Source of the DNA: 20-14-all-45-10 sp964435965
GTDB lineage: Bacteria; Chloroflexota; Dehalococcoidia; GIF9; AB-539-J10
NCBI GenBank assembly: GCA_964435965.1
Contig: CAYTBB010000065.1
Location: 1-7,046 of the forward strand
Direction of reading: 5' to 3'
Length of the DNA stretch: 7,046 nucleotides
Positions 1 through 5,021 of this stretch are shown here, piece by piece. Positions within the stretch are counted from its first letter, which is position 1; each line of letters begins with the position of its first letter. The notes below the pieces were generated by a model that saw only the letters and a program-made list of their open reading frames with translations, had not been told where the DNA came from and ran no database searches. The translations under genes and the position numbers were made by a program.

Positions 1-263
1 GCTATATGAATAAGGAGTCGCTAAAGCTAACATTGTCCAGTGGAGATGTCTGGTTTTATAGCCGCAGTCGCCAGGAATTGTGGCACAAGGGGGAAACTTC
101 GGGCAACTTCCTCAGGATGAAGTCCATTATTAAAGATTGCGATAGTGATGCTCTTCTTATCAAAGCTGAGCCTATGGGACCTGTGTGTCATATAGGCAAT
201 CGGACTTGTTTCCTCCAGAATGATAAGGATTACAGATTTTTAGAAACTGAAGACTTAGCTTAG
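1..263 (+). CDS. hisI: Phosphoribosyl-AMP cyclohydrolase, 3' part only (5' end outside window)
   Basis: HisI opens the purine ring of phosphoribosyl-AMP in the third step of histidine biosynthesis (cytosolic, Zn/Mg dependent). The reading frame is already open at position 3 (a Tyr codon before the ATG at 6), so the ATG is internal and matches the 'AYMN' stretch of the family; about 30 N-terminal residues are missing. Counting from that Met, the visible part has the family core: SRSRQELWHKGETSGN at 19-34, the metal-binding Asp triad D44-C-D46-S-D48, and the conserved cysteines C61 (GPVCHIGN) and C68 (RTCF). No HisE (phosphoribosyl-ATP pyrophosphatase) domain follows, so the enzyme is monofunctional. 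Its TAG stop overlaps the stop codon of the convergent DUF1385 gene by 4 bp, with no terminator hairpin visible between them. The family assignment is firm; whether other his genes lie upstream cannot be seen. Confidence 0.95.
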   Translation, partial: YMNKESLKLTLSSGDVWFYSRSRQELWHKGETSGNFLRMKSIIKDCDSDALLIKAEPMGPVCHIGNRTCFLQNDKDYRFLETEDLA

Positions 264-1141
264 TTTTCTTTCCCTTCAGAGTTGTCAGCCTCGATAACTT
301 CATTTAATGCTGATATAGCCGCTTCCAGTTGGCTATCATCGGGTTCTCTGGTAGTCATAGTTTGCAGCATTAATCCTGGAGCTAGGAGAATTCGGGACAA
401 GATGCTTTTGCTATACCTTGCTCCGAATCTGGTAACTTCATAGCCAAAGGCAGCGATGACGGGAAGAAGGATTATGCGAGATAGGATGGTTAACCATAAC
501 GATGGGCGACCCAGCAAGGCAAAGACGAGCATAGCGATGATCAGGACAGCAAAGATGAAGCTAGTGCCACAGCGGGCATGGGCAGTAGAATAGCTTTTAA
601 TCGCTTCTAGTTCTAAAGGACATCCAGCCTCATAAGCGTTGACCACTTTATGTTCTGCTCCATGGTAGGCAAAAACCCTCTTAACGTCAGGGAACAACCC
701 TATTAGTATAAGGTAAGCAATGAAAATGCCAATGCGCATCAAGCCCTCAATTAAGTTGCTGATTAAATCGGAGGCGATATAAATATCAAAATAGCGAGTG
801 GCGAGGAGAGGGGTGATAAAAAAGAGGGCTACAGCGAAGGCCATGCTGGCAGCTACAATCCCCCACAAAGCCGCCGTGGGTATTTTTTCCTCTTCTGCTG
901 AAGCGATTTGAGCTGAGTGAAGCAAGGCTTGGACGCCTAAAACCAGGGTTTCGATAAGAACAATGACTCCTCTTACTAGAGGTATCTCCCTGAGGCGGCC
1001 TTTATATATGTTAGCCAGGGGTTGCTTTAGTACCTCTAATTTTCCATCGGGGCGGCGCACGGATATGGCTAAATTTCTCCTACCCCGCATCATCACCCCC
1101 TCGATAACTGCCTGCCCACCGTGATAAAAAGGTTTTGCCAT
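260..1141 (-). CDS. DUF1385 family (YqhQ-like) membrane protein
   Basis: A 293-residue protein of the DUF1385/YqhQ family, whose molecular function is not established to my knowledge. Family hallmarks are visible: the N-terminal GGQAVIEGVMMRG (8-20), the block YHGAEHKVVNAYE (159-171), HARCGTSF (188-195), and a C-terminal TTREPDDSQLE stretch (263-273). There are four likely membrane segments, at roughly 91-115, 134-152, 193-212 and 214-235. The His/Glu/Cys-rich block lies between the second and third, which suggests a metal or catalytic site near the membrane (inference). Length is normal for the family. The ATG is preceded by GAGG about 9 nt upstream. It is the last gene of the rplU-rpmA-rpmE cluster, separated from rpmE by 77 bp that carry an inverted repeat and a TATAAT box. 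It may therefore be transcribed both by read-through and from its own promoter. Confidence 0.9.
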   Translation of the reverse strand: MAKPFYHGGQAVIEGVMMRGRRNLAISVRRPDGKLEVLKQPLANIYKGRLREIPLVRGVIVLIETLVLGVQALLHSAQIASAEEEKIPTAALWGIVAASMAFAVALFFITPLLATRYFDIYIASDLISNLIEGLMRIGIFIAYLILIGLFPDVKRVFAYHGAEHKVVNAYEAGCPLELEAIKSYSTAHARCGTSFIFAVLIIAMLVFALLGRPSLWLTILSRIILLPVIAAFGYEVTRFGARYSKSILSRILLAPGLMLQTMTTREPDDSQLEAAISALNEVIEADNSEGKEN

Positions 1142-1163
1142 TAGTTGCCTCGGTTAAATCAAT

Positions 1164-1194
1164 AAGGGATGGCTCATATTATAGACCATCCCTT
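1164..1194 (-). other. Inverted repeat between rpmE and the DUF1385 gene
   Basis: A perfect 9-bp inverted repeat, AAGGGATGG (1164-1172) and CCATCCCTT (1186-1194), separated by 13 nt. In the - strand transcript it would form a hairpin just after rpmE. The stem is only moderately GC-rich and is followed by ATTGATTT rather than a clean U-run, so it is a poor canonical rho-independent terminator. It could be a partial terminator or attenuator, or a DNA operator, because a TATAAT sequence sits in the loop. Confidence 0.5.
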
Positions 1195-1204
1195 GACTTT
1201 GCAA
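1178..1204 (-). promoter_or_regulatory. Candidate promoter for the DUF1385 gene
   Basis: On the - strand there is a perfect TATAAT (-10) at 1183-1178 and a weak TTGCAA (-35, 4 of 6 matches to TTGACA) at 1204-1199, with a short 15-bp spacer. The predicted start near 1170 would leave a leader of about 30 nt containing the GAGG ribosome site. The -10 lies inside the loop of the 1164-1194 inverted repeat. The short spacer keeps confidence low. Confidence 0.35.
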
Positions 1205-1218
1205 TTATGCTCTGTGGC

Positions 1219-1425
1219 TTAATCCTTTATCTTGTAGCGCTTCTTGAACCTCTCCACCCTCCCCATGGTGTCAACTATTCTTTGTTTGCCGGTATAGAAT
1301 GGGTGGCATTTGCTACATACCTCGACCTTAAGTTCTGGCTTAGTCGAGCCAATGGTGAAAGTATTACCACAAAGGCAAGTTACTTTAGTCTTATCATAAT
1401 ACTTAGGATGAATTTTGGCTTTCAT
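1219..1425 (-). CDS. rpmE: 50S ribosomal protein L31 (zinc-binding, C+ type)
   Basis: A 68-residue L31, a late-assembling large-subunit protein that helps bridge the two ribosomal subunits. The N-terminus MKAKIHPKYY is typical, and the zinc-ribbon cysteines are all present: C17 and C19 (CLC) with C37 and C40 (CSKC). It is therefore the zinc-containing form rather than the zinc-independent paralogue made on zinc starvation. The conserved HPFYTGKQR (41-49) and the C-terminal GRVERFKKRY are also present. The ATG lies inside the 3' end of rpmA, a 23-bp overlap in a different frame, so translation is probably coupled. An AAGGT ribosome site lies about 11 nt before it. It is the third gene of the rplU-rpmA-rpmE series. 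Confidence 0.97.
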   Translation of the reverse strand: MKAKIHPKYYDKTKVTCLCGNTFTIGSTKPELKVEVCSKCHPFYTGKQRIVDTMGRVERFKKRYKIKD

Positions 1426-1672
1426 GATAAACGCTTACCTTCTTTTTATGTTTAGTCGCTGGCTCATACTTAACCGAGCCATCTATTAAGGCGAAGAGCG
1501 TATAGTCTTTACCCAGGCCGACATTATTTCCGGGAAGTATGCGAGTGCCGCGTTGCCTGATCAGGATATTTCCAGCGCGAACTTGTTCCCCTCCGTATTT
1601 CTTTACTCCTAGACGCTTCGGTTGGCTATCGCGCCCAGCGCGGGTGCTACCACCACCCTTTTTATGTGCCAT
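1403..1672 (-). CDS. rpmA: 50S ribosomal protein L27
   Basis: An 89-residue L27, the large-subunit protein whose N-terminal tail reaches the peptidyl-transferase centre. It begins directly with MAHKKGGGSTRAGRDS, so it lacks the cleavable N-terminal extension processed by Prp in Firmicutes. The family core follows: RLGVKKYGGE (21-30), GNILIRQRGT (34-43), and PGNNVGLGKDYTLFALIDG (47-65). It starts 2 bp after the rplU stop behind a good GGAGGG ribosome site, and its end overlaps rpmE by 23 bp. The rplU-rpmA pairing is among the most conserved ribosomal gene neighbourhoods in bacteria. Confidence 0.97.
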   Translation of the reverse strand: MAHKKGGGSTRAGRDSQPKRLGVKKYGGEQVRAGNILIRQRGTRILPGNNVGLGKDYTLFALIDGSVKYEPATKHKKKVSVYHESQNSS

Positions 1673-1674
1673 GT

Positions 1675-1995
1675 TTACCCTCCCGGTCTAACAATTTCAT
1701 TTATTGATAGTCTAGTATAGATTTGGCGGTGCCCTGTTTTTTTGCGGTATCGAACCTTAGGCTTATATTTAAATACTATGATCTTGCCCCCCGTAATTTC
1801 CCCTAAAGAGGTAGCGATAACCTTAGCTCCTTCAATAGTCGGCTTGCCTATGAGCGTATCCTCATTGTCGCTGATAAACAGCACCTTATCCAGCTCGACT
1901 GTATTGCCTTCGGGTATATTCAGGTAGTCAACTTCTACGGTCTGCTTGGGAGCAACCTTATACTGCTTGCCACCTGTCTCAACAATAGCGTAAAT
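1675..1995 (-). CDS. rplU: 50S ribosomal protein L21, apparent ATT start codon
   Basis: L21 binds 23S rRNA early in large-subunit assembly. Read from 1995 the frame gives 106 residues, close to the usual length of about 103. It begins (Met/Ile)-YAIVETGGKQYKV, the almost invariant L21 N-terminus, and ends with the signature KIIVFKYKPK and KTGHRQ. The expected first codon is ATT (1995-1993), and an in-frame TGA lies at 2001-1999. GGAGGT (2006-2001) sits 5 nt before the ATT, ideal spacing for starting there. The first conventional start in frame is GTG at 1884; using it would delete 37 conserved residues and it has no ribosome site. I therefore annotate from ATT. A single base change at 1993 (C on the + strand) would restore ATG, so a sequence error is the main alternative. 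It is first gene of the ribosomal operon, with a strong promoter just upstream. Confidence 0.9.
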   Translation of the reverse strand: MYAIVETGGKQYKVAPKQTVEVDYLNIPEGNTVELDKVLFISDNEDTLIGKPTIEGAKVIATSLGEITGGKIIVFKYKPKVRYRKKTGHRQIYTRLSINEIVRPGG

Positions 1996-2000
1996 TTTTC

Positions 2001-2006
2001 ACCTCC
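2001..2006 (-). promoter_or_regulatory. Shine-Dalgarno site that fixes the rplU start
   Basis: GGAGGT on the - strand, a full-strength ribosome site, lies 5 nt upstream of the ATT at 1995. It marks ATT as the initiation point because no ATG, GTG or TTG in the L21 frame is at a usable distance. A GTG overlaps the end of this site, but in another frame that stops after seven codons. Confidence 0.75.
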
Positions 2007-2018
2007 AAGGGAATATGA

Positions 2019-2047
2019 ATTCTATCGCGCAAATTGCTAAGTGTCAA
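2019..2047 (-). promoter_or_regulatory. Promoter of the rplU-rpmA-rpmE operon
   Basis: On the - strand, TTGACA (2047-2042, perfect -35) is followed after 17 bp by TAGAAT (2024-2019, 5 of 6 matches to TATAAT). This is the best housekeeping-sigma promoter in the window. The predicted transcription start near 2012 leaves a leader of about 17 nt, just enough for the ribosome site and too short for a structured L21 autoregulatory leader RNA. The promoter lies immediately downstream of the hydrolase stop codon. Confidence 0.8.
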
Positions 2048-2056
2048 GCCAGACTT

Positions 2057-2812
2057 TTAGCATCTAGCCTTTAGCCAGCTAAGCACAGTAGCCATTGCAG
2101 ATTCTTCCAGGCGCAACTTGTGCTTGGCACCCGGAATTATGGCTAGCTCTTTGGGTTCTCTAGCCTTTTGGTAAAGCATATGTGCGTGTTCCAGAGGCAC
2201 TACTTCATCGGCATCTCCATGAACCAGAAGCAGAGAGCGGGGAGAAATCTTGTCTATCCAGTGAATTGGAGAGATGACTTCAAAGCCCCTGAGCCATTCC
2301 TCAATAGAGGGTGGGAAATTCTTGTCTCTGATGACTCCGATATCGCGAAAGTGCTGGATGGTGGATGGGGCTGTTTCTTTGCCGGTAAGAGAGCCGAAGT
2401 CAGCAGGGCAGGCGCAAGCTACTAGTGAGGATATCCTGGTGTCATGAGCGGCAACATAAACACTGACAGCTGCTCCTCCGCTAAAGCCAAGGAGGCAAAG
2501 GCGTTCTTTGTCTACCTTTTTGAGCTTGGAGATGAAATTAATGGCGGCCTCCAAATCCTGGCTCCAGCCTAGAAGGTCTAGGTTACCCCGGCTCATTCCG
2601 GCACCACGAAAGTTGAAAATCATAGTGGCAAAGCCAGCGGCACAAAATCTTTGTGCCAGCGCAGCGTAACCTCTATCTTGAGGGTTGTATGGAGTGGCGG
2701 GAATGCCATGGCAGATGCATAAAGCGGGGCAAACCTGGCTTTCTGAGGGAATATAAACTTCGCCGGCAAGCTCAAGTCCATCGCTTCTTAAGTAAATGGT
2801 TTTTGAGGTCAT
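2057..2812 (-). CDS. Alpha/beta-hydrolase fold protein (serine esterase/peptidase-like)
   Basis: A 251-residue single-domain alpha/beta hydrolase, probably cytosolic since no signal peptide is visible. An HGIPA stretch at 35-39 fits the oxyanion-hole loop. The nucleophile elbow is GFSGG with Ser111, the acid is probably Asp202 in HGDADEVVP, and the base is His231 in GAKHKL, so the triad looks complete. FNFRGAGMS (66-74) is typical of the dienelactone-hydrolase/X-Pro-peptidase-like and 'CocE/NonD-like' esterases. Substrate cannot be inferred from sequence. It starts 10 bp after the rhomboid gene on the same strand, with only a weak GGGG next to the ATG, so it is probably co-transcribed and translationally coupled with it. 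Its stop lies 10 bp before the -35 box of the rplU promoter, so read-through into the ribosomal operon is possible. Confidence 0.85.
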   Translation of the reverse strand: MTSKTIYLRSDGLELAGEVYIPSESQVCPALCICHGIPATPYNPQDRGYAALAQRFCAAGFATMIFNFRGAGMSRGNLDLLGWSQDLEAAINFISKLKKVDKERLCLLGFSGGAAVSVYVAAHDTRISSLVACACPADFGSLTGKETAPSTIQHFRDIGVIRDKNFPPSIEEWLRGFEVISPIHWIDKISPRSLLLVHGDADEVVPLEHAHMLYQKAREPKELAIIPGAKHKLRLEESAMATVLSWLKARC

Positions 2813-2822
2813 CCCCAGAGTT

Positions 2823-3395
2823 TCAACTATAGAAGGCTTGCCTTTTCTTCTTAAAGAAGTAGCCTGCTACGAGGCCTAAGATAAGACCTCCAAGGTGAGC
2901 TTGCCAGGCTATTCCTCGGAAGAAGAAGGAAATTATAAGAAAGAGTGCCATAGCCGCCCAAAGGGGAACCGGAACCGGGATAAAGAATATAAAAACGGGT
3001 ATTTTGGGAGCCATTATTGCTAGTGCTCCACCAAGGGCGAAGATAGCCCCTGAAGCTCCTATTCCTATTGAGAAAGGGGATGCCAGAAGGATGAAGAGGA
3101 TGTTTCCAGCTATGCCTCCGAGGAAATACGTTATTAGAAACTTTCTTTCTCCGATTAGCTTGAACAAGAAACTTCCCAGGAAATACAGGCTTATCATGTT
3201 GAATAGGATATGGGTAAGGCTTCCATGGACAAAGAGATTGGTCATAATTGTCCAGGGCTGGTGCAGGAAATTTGCCGGTGCTAAGCCTAGAAGGTAAATC
3301 GCATCTGGCCTCACTAGAGTGACTATGAAGATTAAGACATTTGCGATTATTAAGAACCAGATGGCATTCAGGTTGAAGGTGCTGTAGTTTCTCAT
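2823..3395 (-). CDS. Rhomboid family intramembrane serine protease
   Basis: A 190-residue minimal rhomboid protease, which cleaves transmembrane substrates within the membrane. About six membrane segments are visible (near 11-28, 62-80, 87-107, 113-130, 146-160 and 164-181), fitting the basic bacterial 6-TM core with no extra domains. Active-site features are present: HG at 57-58 and HILFN (His62 and Asn66) matching the HxxxN oxyanion motif, nucleophile Ser115 in GASGAIFAL, and catalytic His167 in AHLGG followed by the small-residue helix GLILGLVAGY. It is therefore predicted active, not an iRhom-like pseudoprotease. The ATG follows a TATAAT box by only 7 nt and has no ribosome site, suggesting a leaderless transcript. 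The alpha/beta hydrolase follows after 10 bp. The natural substrate is unknown. Confidence 0.93.
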   Translation of the reverse strand: MRNYSTFNLNAIWFLIIANVLIFIVTLVRPDAIYLLGLAPANFLHQPWTIMTNLFVHGSLTHILFNMISLYFLGSFLFKLIGERKFLITYFLGGIAGNILFILLASPFSIGIGASGAIFALGGALAIMAPKIPVFIFFIPVPVPLWAAMALFLIISFFFRGIAWQAHLGGLILGLVAGYFFKKKRQAFYS

Positions 3396-3402
3396 AGGGT
3401 CA

Positions 3403-3432
3403 ATTATAGATTAACGTCATGTGGCAATTCAA
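3403..3432 (-). promoter_or_regulatory. Candidate promoter of the rhomboid-hydrolase unit
   Basis: On the - strand, TTGAAT (3432-3427, 4 of 6 matches to TTGACA) is followed after 18 bp by a perfect TATAAT (3408-3403). Only 7 nt separate the -10 from the ATG at 3395, so the predicted transcription start falls at or within a base or two of the start codon. No Shine-Dalgarno is seen, which fits leaderless translation. Confidence 0.6.
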
Positions 3433-3468
3433 TGGGCTGTATGCCGGACTCTCCGTTTGACACGCAGC

Positions 3469-3669
3469 CTATGCCCACCAGCAGGCGAGGAGAATTCCCA
3501 GCGCTGCTCCAGCTATAACCTGAAATCGAGCGTGTCCCACTAGTTGTCGCAAGAAACGCTCAAACTCAACTTGTGTTCTTGGGAGATGTTTTCAATGCCT
3601 GAGCTACAAACCAGGCAGCAAAGGGGTGACTAATGGCTTGCTAGCTGCGATTTGGCTCAAGACGCTCAT
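3469..3669 (-). pseudogene. Decayed DUF212 (divergent PAP2, YuiD-like) gene
   Basis: Both ends of a DUF212 protein survive on the - strand, but the middle is gone. From ATG 3669, behind an AAAGGA site, the frame reads MSVLSQIAASKPLVTPLL and then loses register. The next frame continues with AWFVAQALKT, which is the usual family N-terminal membrane segment. A G missing next to the CTG codon near 3615 would explain the shift. About 10 nt later the family C-terminus appears in a further frame: FERFLRQLVGH, then ARFQVIAGAALGILLA, ending at TAG 3471-3469. The expected central region of roughly 80-90 residues, including the GGMPSSHSA motif of the family, is absent. The gene therefore has at least one frameshift and a large internal deletion. 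Intact homologues such as B. subtilis YuiD have about 150-160 residues. Assignment rests on recalled family sequence. Confidence 0.75.
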
Positions 3670-3802
3670 ATTTCCTTTGGTTTTTCAGCGATACATTTCT
3701 TAAAGTGTAACAACTAGTCTTAACTGTCTTTTAGGCTCCTTTCAAGTTATTCTGTACGAGGTCGATTACTATATTGATGTTAGTGCCTTAGCAATCCTAC
3801 CA

Positions 3803-3955
3803 GTCATTCTGAGCCCTCTAGGTGGAGAATCTGCCTTTTAGACTCTTCGCAGAGACTGCCCTGAAGCGCCGCGAGATTGCTTCGCTTCGCTCGCAATAAC
3901 AGGGAGGCGAAGAATTCAGGGTCAAAATGACAGGAAACGAAGGGCTCAGAGTGAC
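3803..3955. repeat. MITE-like / compound intergenic repeat with 15-bp terminal inverted repeats
   Basis: The left end GTCATTCTGAGCCCT (3803-3817) and the right end AGGGCTCAGAGTGAC (3941-3955) are inverted copies of each other, 14 of 15 identical. The interior holds further units that read from the - strand also begin GTYAYT: GTCATTTTGACCC from 3931, and GTTATTGCGAGCGAAG from 3900, which ends in GCAATCTCGCG near 3871. On the + strand the last unit contains the inverted pair GCGAG (3871-3875) and CTCGC (3890-3894). GTCATTNNGAG-type units are familiar as abundant non-coding repeats in several bacterial lineages (from memory). There is no ORF, so any mobility would need a transposase supplied elsewhere. 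No clear target-site duplication is seen; a TA dinucleotide lies 3 bp outside both ends. Confidence 0.7.
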
Positions 3956-4072
3956 ATCTACTAATTAATAACTGCCTCTCTGTATCCTTAAGTGTTCCTG
4001 ATGTGGTTGAACCATATAGACAGTTGCAGTCTGTTTATATTAAGATTTAACCCTCGATTATGCTGATAGATA

Positions 4073-4104
4073 TTGACAAGCACGGGCATGGATGTAACTA
4101 TATT
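4073..4104 (+). promoter_or_regulatory. Candidate promoter of the fatty-acid/phospholipid operon
   Basis: A perfect TTGACA at 4073-4078 is followed by an AT-rich stretch with TATATT at 4099-4104. The 20-bp spacer is longer than the usual 16-18, so this is only a plausible site. It would give a leader of roughly 55 nt before the GTG at 4168. It is the only good -35 sequence I see in the 200 bp before the operon. Confidence 0.35.
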
Positions 4105-4167
4105 ATATTCCTAAGTTGTGCCTAGTAAGCTGATGCATTTGCCTGACGGCTAACGGGAGTTTGCCGG

Positions 4168-4587
4168 GTGTCAGAAAAAGTGAGAAAAAAAGCCATGATA
4201 AGTTATGAGGAATTAATCCCTGGCTATGAGTTCCCTCCGGCTAGCTATGAATTAAGCCCCTCAGTTATCTCCAAGTATGTAGAAGCAGTGGATTGTGTGG
4301 ATGAATTAAAAGTTTTGGGAGGATTTGTTCCTCCTCTAGCTATAGGAGCATATGCTATGGCTACTATGGCGGGGAGTCTGCTTTTACCCCCGGGTACCAT
4401 ACACGCTTCCCAGGAGTTTGAATTTTTCAAATTAGTACCTATTGGCGCCACAATAAATTGTCAGGCAAAAGTAGCTCGGAAGCTAACTCGTGCTACCATA
4501 CATATGTTAGTATTGGAACTTGATGTTTTGGACCAAAGTAGCGAAAGGGTGCAATCGGGAAAGGCAACTATTGTGTTGCCAGTCTAA
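4168..4587 (+). CDS. MaoC-like hotdog protein, HadA-like non-catalytic dehydratase subunit
   Basis: A 139-residue single hotdog-fold protein. The start is GTG, chosen because GGGAG (4155-4159) sits 8 nt before it; the next Met (codon 10) has no ribosome site. It lacks the D-x-N-P-x-H hydratase motif. It does have GFVPPLAIGAYAM (52-64), which occupies the place of the hotdog helix, and a strand-rich second half (HASQEFEFFKLVPIGATI, 79-96) typical of MaoC-like N-terminal or HadA-type domains. The next gene, 8 bp away, is a hotdog protein that does carry the motif. By analogy with mycobacterial HadAB, the two probably form a heterodimer in which this subunit shapes the acyl-chain pocket. That role and the FAS II context are inference; the fold assignment is fairly secure. 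It could also act outside FAS II as an enoyl-CoA hydratase subunit. Confidence 0.75.
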   Translation: MSEKVRKKAMISYEELIPGYEFPPASYELSPSVISKYVEAVDCVDELKVLGGFVPPLAIGAYAMATMAGSLLLPPGTIHASQEFEFFKLVPIGATINCQAKVARKLTRATIHMLVLELDVLDQSSERVQSGKATIVLPV

Positions 4588-4595
4588 GGGGGCAA

Positions 4596-5018
4596 ATGCT
4601 GAGTGAAATTTGTCAGGGTAAAGCTCTCCCCCAAGTGGTGAAACACATCACTCAGGAGAAGATTAACCTCTATGCTGAGGCTTCTGGGGATTTTAATCCT
4701 ATTCATCTAGATGAATCTTTCGCCGCTAAAACACCTCTAGGCGGCACTATTGCCCATGGCATGCTTATTTTGGCTTATGTGTCAGAGATGATGGCGCTGG
4801 CTTTTGGCCAAAGTTGGTTTTCAGGAGGCAAGCTTTCTGCGAGGTTTAAAGCACCAGCGCGCCCTGGAGATACTGTGACTGTCAGTGGAAAAATTGATTC
4901 CATTGAGCATAAGAATGGTATATCATATGCTAATTGTAGCCTTGAATGCTGTAATCAAAAGGATGAGACAATAGTTGCAGGTGGGGCGGTGGTCAGGCTT
5001 CCTGGCAGCAAGAGATAG
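4596..5018 (+). CDS. MaoC-like dehydratase, HadB/R-hydratase-type catalytic subunit
   Basis: A 140-residue hotdog protein with the full hydratase-2 motif: Asp32, Asn34, Pro35 and His37 in ASGDFNPIH, where Asp and His are the catalytic pair. Downstream is the family stretch GGTIAHGMLILAYVSEM (49-65). In this family the enzyme removes water from (R)-3-hydroxyacyl thioesters or adds it back. Next to plsX, acpP and a FabL-type reductase, the likely substrate is 3-hydroxyacyl-ACP, making it the FAS II dehydratase in place of FabZ or FabA (inference). It starts 8 bp after its HadA-like partner behind a G-rich ribosome site (AAGGGGG) and ends 3 bp before plsX, so all three are tightly coupled. A PhaJ-like role in linking beta-oxidation to other pathways is the main alternative. 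Confidence 0.85.
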   Translation: MLSEICQGKALPQVVKHITQEKINLYAEASGDFNPIHLDESFAAKTPLGGTIAHGMLILAYVSEMMALAFGQSWFSGGKLSARFKAPARPGDTVTVSGKIDSIEHKNGISYANCSLECCNQKDETIVAGGAVVRLPGSKR

Positions 5019-5021
5019 TTT

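Larger units (their letters stand above)
3670..4167. other. Intergenic region between the divergent operons, no gene seen
   Basis: About 500 bp without a supportable coding region on either strand. The left part (3670-3802) is AT-rich sequence upstream of the pseudogene and shows no clear promoter. The middle (3803-3955) is the inverted-repeat element described separately. The right part (3956-4167) is the AT-rich leader of the lipid operon, with one candidate promoter and the ribosome site for the first gene. I see no tRNA, recognisable riboswitch or CRISPR repeat here. Confidence 0.6.

Noticed and set aside
1135..1455. Open frame of about 106 codons on the + strand opposite rpmE and part of rpmA
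   Set aside because: It is antisense to firmly identified ribosomal protein genes, has no recognisable family features, and begins inside the DUF1385 start region. It is a shadow frame.
1675..1884. A 69-residue L21 starting at GTG 1884
   Set aside because: This start would discard 37 residues that include the highly conserved YAIVETGGKQY N-terminus, and no Shine-Dalgarno precedes it. The longer reading from ATT is better supported.
1979..2002. GTG at 2002 followed by AAATTTA as a possible programmed frameshift into rplU
   Set aside because: The heptamer resembles a -1 slippery site, but reaching the L21 frame from that GTG needs a +1 shift. The mini-frame ends after seven codons and leads to nothing recognisable.
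3803..3955. CRISPR array or tRNA in the repeat-rich intergenic stretch
   Set aside because: The repeated units are not regularly spaced direct repeats with unique spacers, and no cloverleaf or CCA-type tRNA end can be folded there.
4111..4130. Possible FapR-like operator (GTGCCTAGTAAG) just after the candidate lipid operon promoter
   Set aside because: Only part of the remembered FapR consensus fits, the sequence is not a good palindrome, and FapR is known from Firmicutes, which this window does not otherwise resemble.
4144..4173. Possible hairpin (TGACGGC with GCCGGGTGTCA) around the ribosome site of the HadA-like gene
   Set aside because: The pairing needs a bulge of about four bases and has only short stems, so it does not stand out from chance. 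No riboswitch architecture is recognisable.
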